A stretch of 6,918 nt of DNA from an uncultured Bacteroidales bacterium. GTDB lineage: Bacteria; Bacteroidota; Bacteroidia; Bacteroidales; F082. Shown piece by piece: positions 5,604 through 6,918 of this stretch (positions are counted from its first letter, which is position 1; each line of letters starts with the position of its first letter). The position numbers and the translations under genes were made by a program. Location of the stretch: NCBI GenBank assembly GCA_937884015.1, contig CALGBV010000343.1, forward strand, positions 1-6,918. Reading direction: 5' to 3'. The notes beneath the pieces were generated by a model. The model had not been told where the DNA came from and did not search any database. It saw nothing but the letters and a program-made list of their open reading frames with translations.

Positions 5604-5675
5604 TGAACCCGCAGGGAATCGAACCCTGAGCTAAGGAACCGGAATCCTTTATTTTATCCATTAAACTACGGGTCC
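5604..5675 (-). tRNA. tRNA-Arg (anticodon CCG)
   Basis: A full cloverleaf folds on the minus strand. The acceptor is GGACCCG/CGGGTTC (7 pairs, one G-T), the D arm GTTT/AAAT, the anticodon stem AAGGA/TCCTT with loop TTCCGGT (anticodon CCG, reading CGG), a four-base variable loop, and the T arm CAGGG/CCCTG with loop TTCGATT. Discriminator is A. The length is 72 bases. The 3' CCA is not encoded (CAA follows), so it must be added after transcription. The promoter element at 5687-5694 lies about 12 bases upstream. Confidence 0.95.
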
Positions 5676-5686
5676 TTTATGGACTG

Positions 5687-5694
5687 CAAAAATA
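5687..5694 (-). promoter_or_regulatory. Promoter -7 element of tRNA-Arg
   Basis: The minus strand reads TATTTTTG followed by CA, an exact TAnnTTTG match ending 11 bases before the mature tRNA 5' end. That spacing suits a very short 5' leader removed by RNase P. Confidence 0.6.
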
Positions 5695-5736
5695 GAAATT
5701 ATTCCTTCATAAAAGGTCTTGCTTGTGGAAAAAACT

Positions 5737-5744
5737 TATTTTTG
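5737..5744 (+). promoter_or_regulatory. Promoter -7 element of the cleaved-adhesin gene
   Basis: TATTTTTG followed by CA, an exact TAnnTTTG match 44 bases before the ATG at 5789. TTG at 5719-5721 could be the -33 element, though the 15-base spacer is shorter than usual. It is divergent from the tRNA promoter, 42 bases away. Confidence 0.55.
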
Positions 5745-5788
5745 CAAAATAAATAAACTGTTTTGATAACCATTTAAATACTGATAAA

Positions 5789-6652
5789 ATGAAAAAATCT
5801 TTCTTTTTGGTAATGCTTGCCTTTATGGGTTTGGGTCAGTTGAATGCACAGAATTTCTCGGTTGGAGATACGTTTCTTAATGCTCCGAATAGGGGAAGAG
5901 GATTCTTTTACGATTTTGAAGGGGAACCAGTTCTCACAGGATGGACTACCATTGATGCTGATGGCGATGGCTATGATTGGTTCAATGGCCATGTGTTAGG
6001 CACCGAAATGGGCCACAATGAAACCGATGGCTGGGCTTGCTCGGAATCCTATCAATATCCAAATGTCTTGACCCCAGACAATTATCTCGTTTCGCGCCAG
6101 TTTTTGGCCAGTGCCGATGCCAGCATCAGTTTCTGGGCTTGCTCGCACGATGAAATCTATCCGGAAGAACACTTTGGCGTGGCTGTCTCGACCTCGGGAA
6201 ACACCGATCCTGCTGATTTCACGACCATTGCCGAATGGACCATCCCGAACAATTGGAACAAGGGCCAAAGCGAATGGACGGAATACCGTGCCGATTTGAG
6301 CCAGTTTGCAGGACAAATGATTTATGTCGCCATTCGCCATTTCAACTGCACCGACCAATATAAATTGGATGTGGACGATGTCACTATCATTGCTGGTGAT
6401 GAATTGGCAGTTGAAGAAAGCGTAATTGAGGCTTGCGTTGTACCGAATCCTACTCAGGGCAATGTGACCGTCATGGCTGATGGCATGAGGCAAATCACCG
6501 TTTTCAATACGCTGGGACAGAAAGTATTCAGCTTCGCTATCGATGCCGACCAGGTGACGATGGATTTAAGTCGGTATGAAGTAGGCGTCTATTTCGTGCG
6601 TATCGAGACTGAGAACGGTTGCGCAACGCAGCGTGTGGTGGTCGGTGAATAA
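5789..6652 (+). CDS. Secreted T9SS protein with cleaved-adhesin (choice-of-anchor J-like) domain
   Basis: A 287-residue secreted protein. The signal peptide MKKSFFLVMLAFMGLGQLNA is followed by probable cleavage before Gln21. The main domain (about 38-201) matches the cleaved-adhesin / choice-of-anchor J beta-sandwich known from gingipain haemagglutinin regions: FYDFEGEPVLTGWTTIDADG (40-59), the acidic loop DADGDGYDW (56-64, a likely calcium site), DNYLVSRQF (97-105), ISFWACSHD (113-121), FGVAVSTSG (129-137), YVAIRHFNC (179-187) and LDVDDVTI (193-200). A T9SS type A sorting domain follows (about 208-287: VVPNPTQGNVTV, VFNTLGQKVF, YEVGVYFVRIET, QRVVVGE). No protease domain is fused. Such domains usually bind proteins, haem or glycans on the cell surface; the ligand here is unknown. 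The gene has its own promoter at 5737 and a strong terminator at 6699. Confidence 0.88.
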   Translation: MKKSFFLVMLAFMGLGQLNAQNFSVGDTFLNAPNRGRGFFYDFEGEPVLTGWTTIDADGDGYDWFNGHVLGTEMGHNETDGWACSESYQYPNVLTPDNYLVSRQFLASADASISFWACSHDEIYPEEHFGVAVSTSGNTDPADFTTIAEWTIPNNWNKGQSEWTEYRADLSQFAGQMIYVAIRHFNCTDQYKLDVDDVTIIAGDELAVEESVIEACVVPNPTQGNVTVMADGMRQITVFNTLGQKVFSFAIDADQVTMDLSRYEVGVYFVRIETENGCATQRVVVGE

Positions 6653-6698
6653 TCCATTTGTGCAAAAGACACACAAGTCATAAAAACTATTGAAACTT

Positions 6699-6734
6699 TT
6701 AAGGTGTGCCCCGATTGGGCACACCTTAATTTTT
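6699..6734 (+). terminator. Rho-independent terminator of the cleaved-adhesin gene
   Basis: A perfect 13-pair stem TTAAGGTGTGCCC / GGGCACACCTTAA (6699-6711 and 6717-6729) with loop CGATT, followed by five T's (6730-6734). It starts 46 bases after the stop at 6652. On the minus strand the hairpin is followed by AAAAG, so it should act mainly on plus-strand transcripts. Confidence 0.9.
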
Positions 6735-6741
6735 ATCTTTG
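6734..6741 (+). promoter_or_regulatory. Promoter-like -7 element facing the insertion element
   Basis: TATCTTTG followed by CA fits TAnnTTTG and starts in the last T of the preceding terminator. It points to the right, where only very short frames occur before the opposing transposase gene. The best of these is an ATG at 6764 reading MARNQMYK then TAA. This may be the promoter of a gene broken by the insertion. Confidence 0.4.
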
Positions 6742-6787
6742 CAGCGTAAATGCAAAATGTCATGGCGCGGAATCAGATGTATAAATA

Positions 6788-6918
6788 ACGTGAGTTCGAC
6801 ATAATCAATCAAAAGATAGTCAATTGGTTATCGGAATAGGTTTCAATTGAGATAGAGGGCTTTTTAGGGAAGAAGCAGTATGCGGCGATGGCGGCCACGG
6901 CGTTGACGATGAAGTTGT
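6788..6918. mobile_element. Probable end of an insertion sequence (IS982-like)
   Basis: The stretch from about 6788 (ACGTGAGTTCGACATAA) to the transposase stop at 6809 could hold the terminal inverted repeat of the element, as transposase stops usually lie within tens of bases of the end. The exact edge is a guess, because the other end and any target duplication lie outside the window. Confidence 0.4.
6809..6918 (-). CDS. Transposase C-terminus, probably IS982 family (cut by window edge)
   Basis: The last 36 codons are in view, ending in TGA (complement at 6809-6811). The visible part starts NFIVNAVAAIAAYCFFPKKP and ends SISIETYSDNQLTIF. A [NF]-x-[IV]-N-x-x-x-x-[IL]-x-A-Y-[CS]-[FL]-x-P-K-K-P-[SA] ending is what I recall for IS982-type DDE transposases, including Bacteroidota copies. 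The gene would extend beyond position 6918. The family call rests on this short tail only. Confidence 0.6.
   Translation of the reverse strand, partial: NFIVNAVAAIAAYCFFPKKPSISIETYSDNQLTIF

Noticed and set aside
5996..6493. 165-codon frame on the minus strand
   Set aside because: Antisense to the cleaved-adhesin gene, no domain, composition of a shadow frame.

Overview
The window looks like a chromosomal piece from a member of the Bacteroidota, probably order Bacteroidales. Three things point there. Two secreted proteins end in type IX secretion (T9SS) sorting domains. A DUF2027-Smr protein typical of the phylum is present. Five intergenic sites, on both strands, carry the decamer TATTTTTGCA, which fits the Bacteroidota -7 promoter consensus TAnnTTTG. 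Shine-Dalgarno sequences are mostly absent, as expected for this group.

Left half, minus strand (read from 2685 down to 1). A two-gene unit encodes an MbnP-like copper-binding lipoprotein and a MauG/MbnH-like di-heme peroxidase lipoprotein, joined by an ATGA stop/start overlap. In characterised pairs the di-heme enzyme converts a tryptophan of MbnP to kynurenine, which helps bind copper; I infer the same here. Downstream, with its own promoter, lies an AT-rich pair: a 52-residue protein (650-808) and a GNAT acetyltransferase of the TacT type (102-623). They resemble a toxin-antitoxin module whose small partner is not an obvious ribbon-helix-helix protein. The minus strand ends in the first 25 codons of a probable YhcC/TIGR01212-type radical SAM protein.

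Centre, plus strand. A DUF2027-Smr protein and an O6-alkylguanine-DNA alkyltransferase overlap by one base (TGATG) and share a promoter at 2733. A gap of about 210 bases follows. It holds a promoter-like site and a structured repeat made of two inverted copies of a TTCGrCArGCTCA core.

Right half. Two T9SS cargo genes on the plus strand flank a minus-strand tRNA-Arg(CCG). The first is a Cys-rich, probably propeller-like protein that ends in a rho-independent terminator next to the tRNA 3' end. The second is a cleaved-adhesin protein, also followed by a strong terminator. The window closes with the C-terminus of a probable IS982-type transposase on the minus strand. Between the last terminator and this transposase lie a promoter-like site and a very short start-codon fragment, which may be a gene cut by the insertion element.
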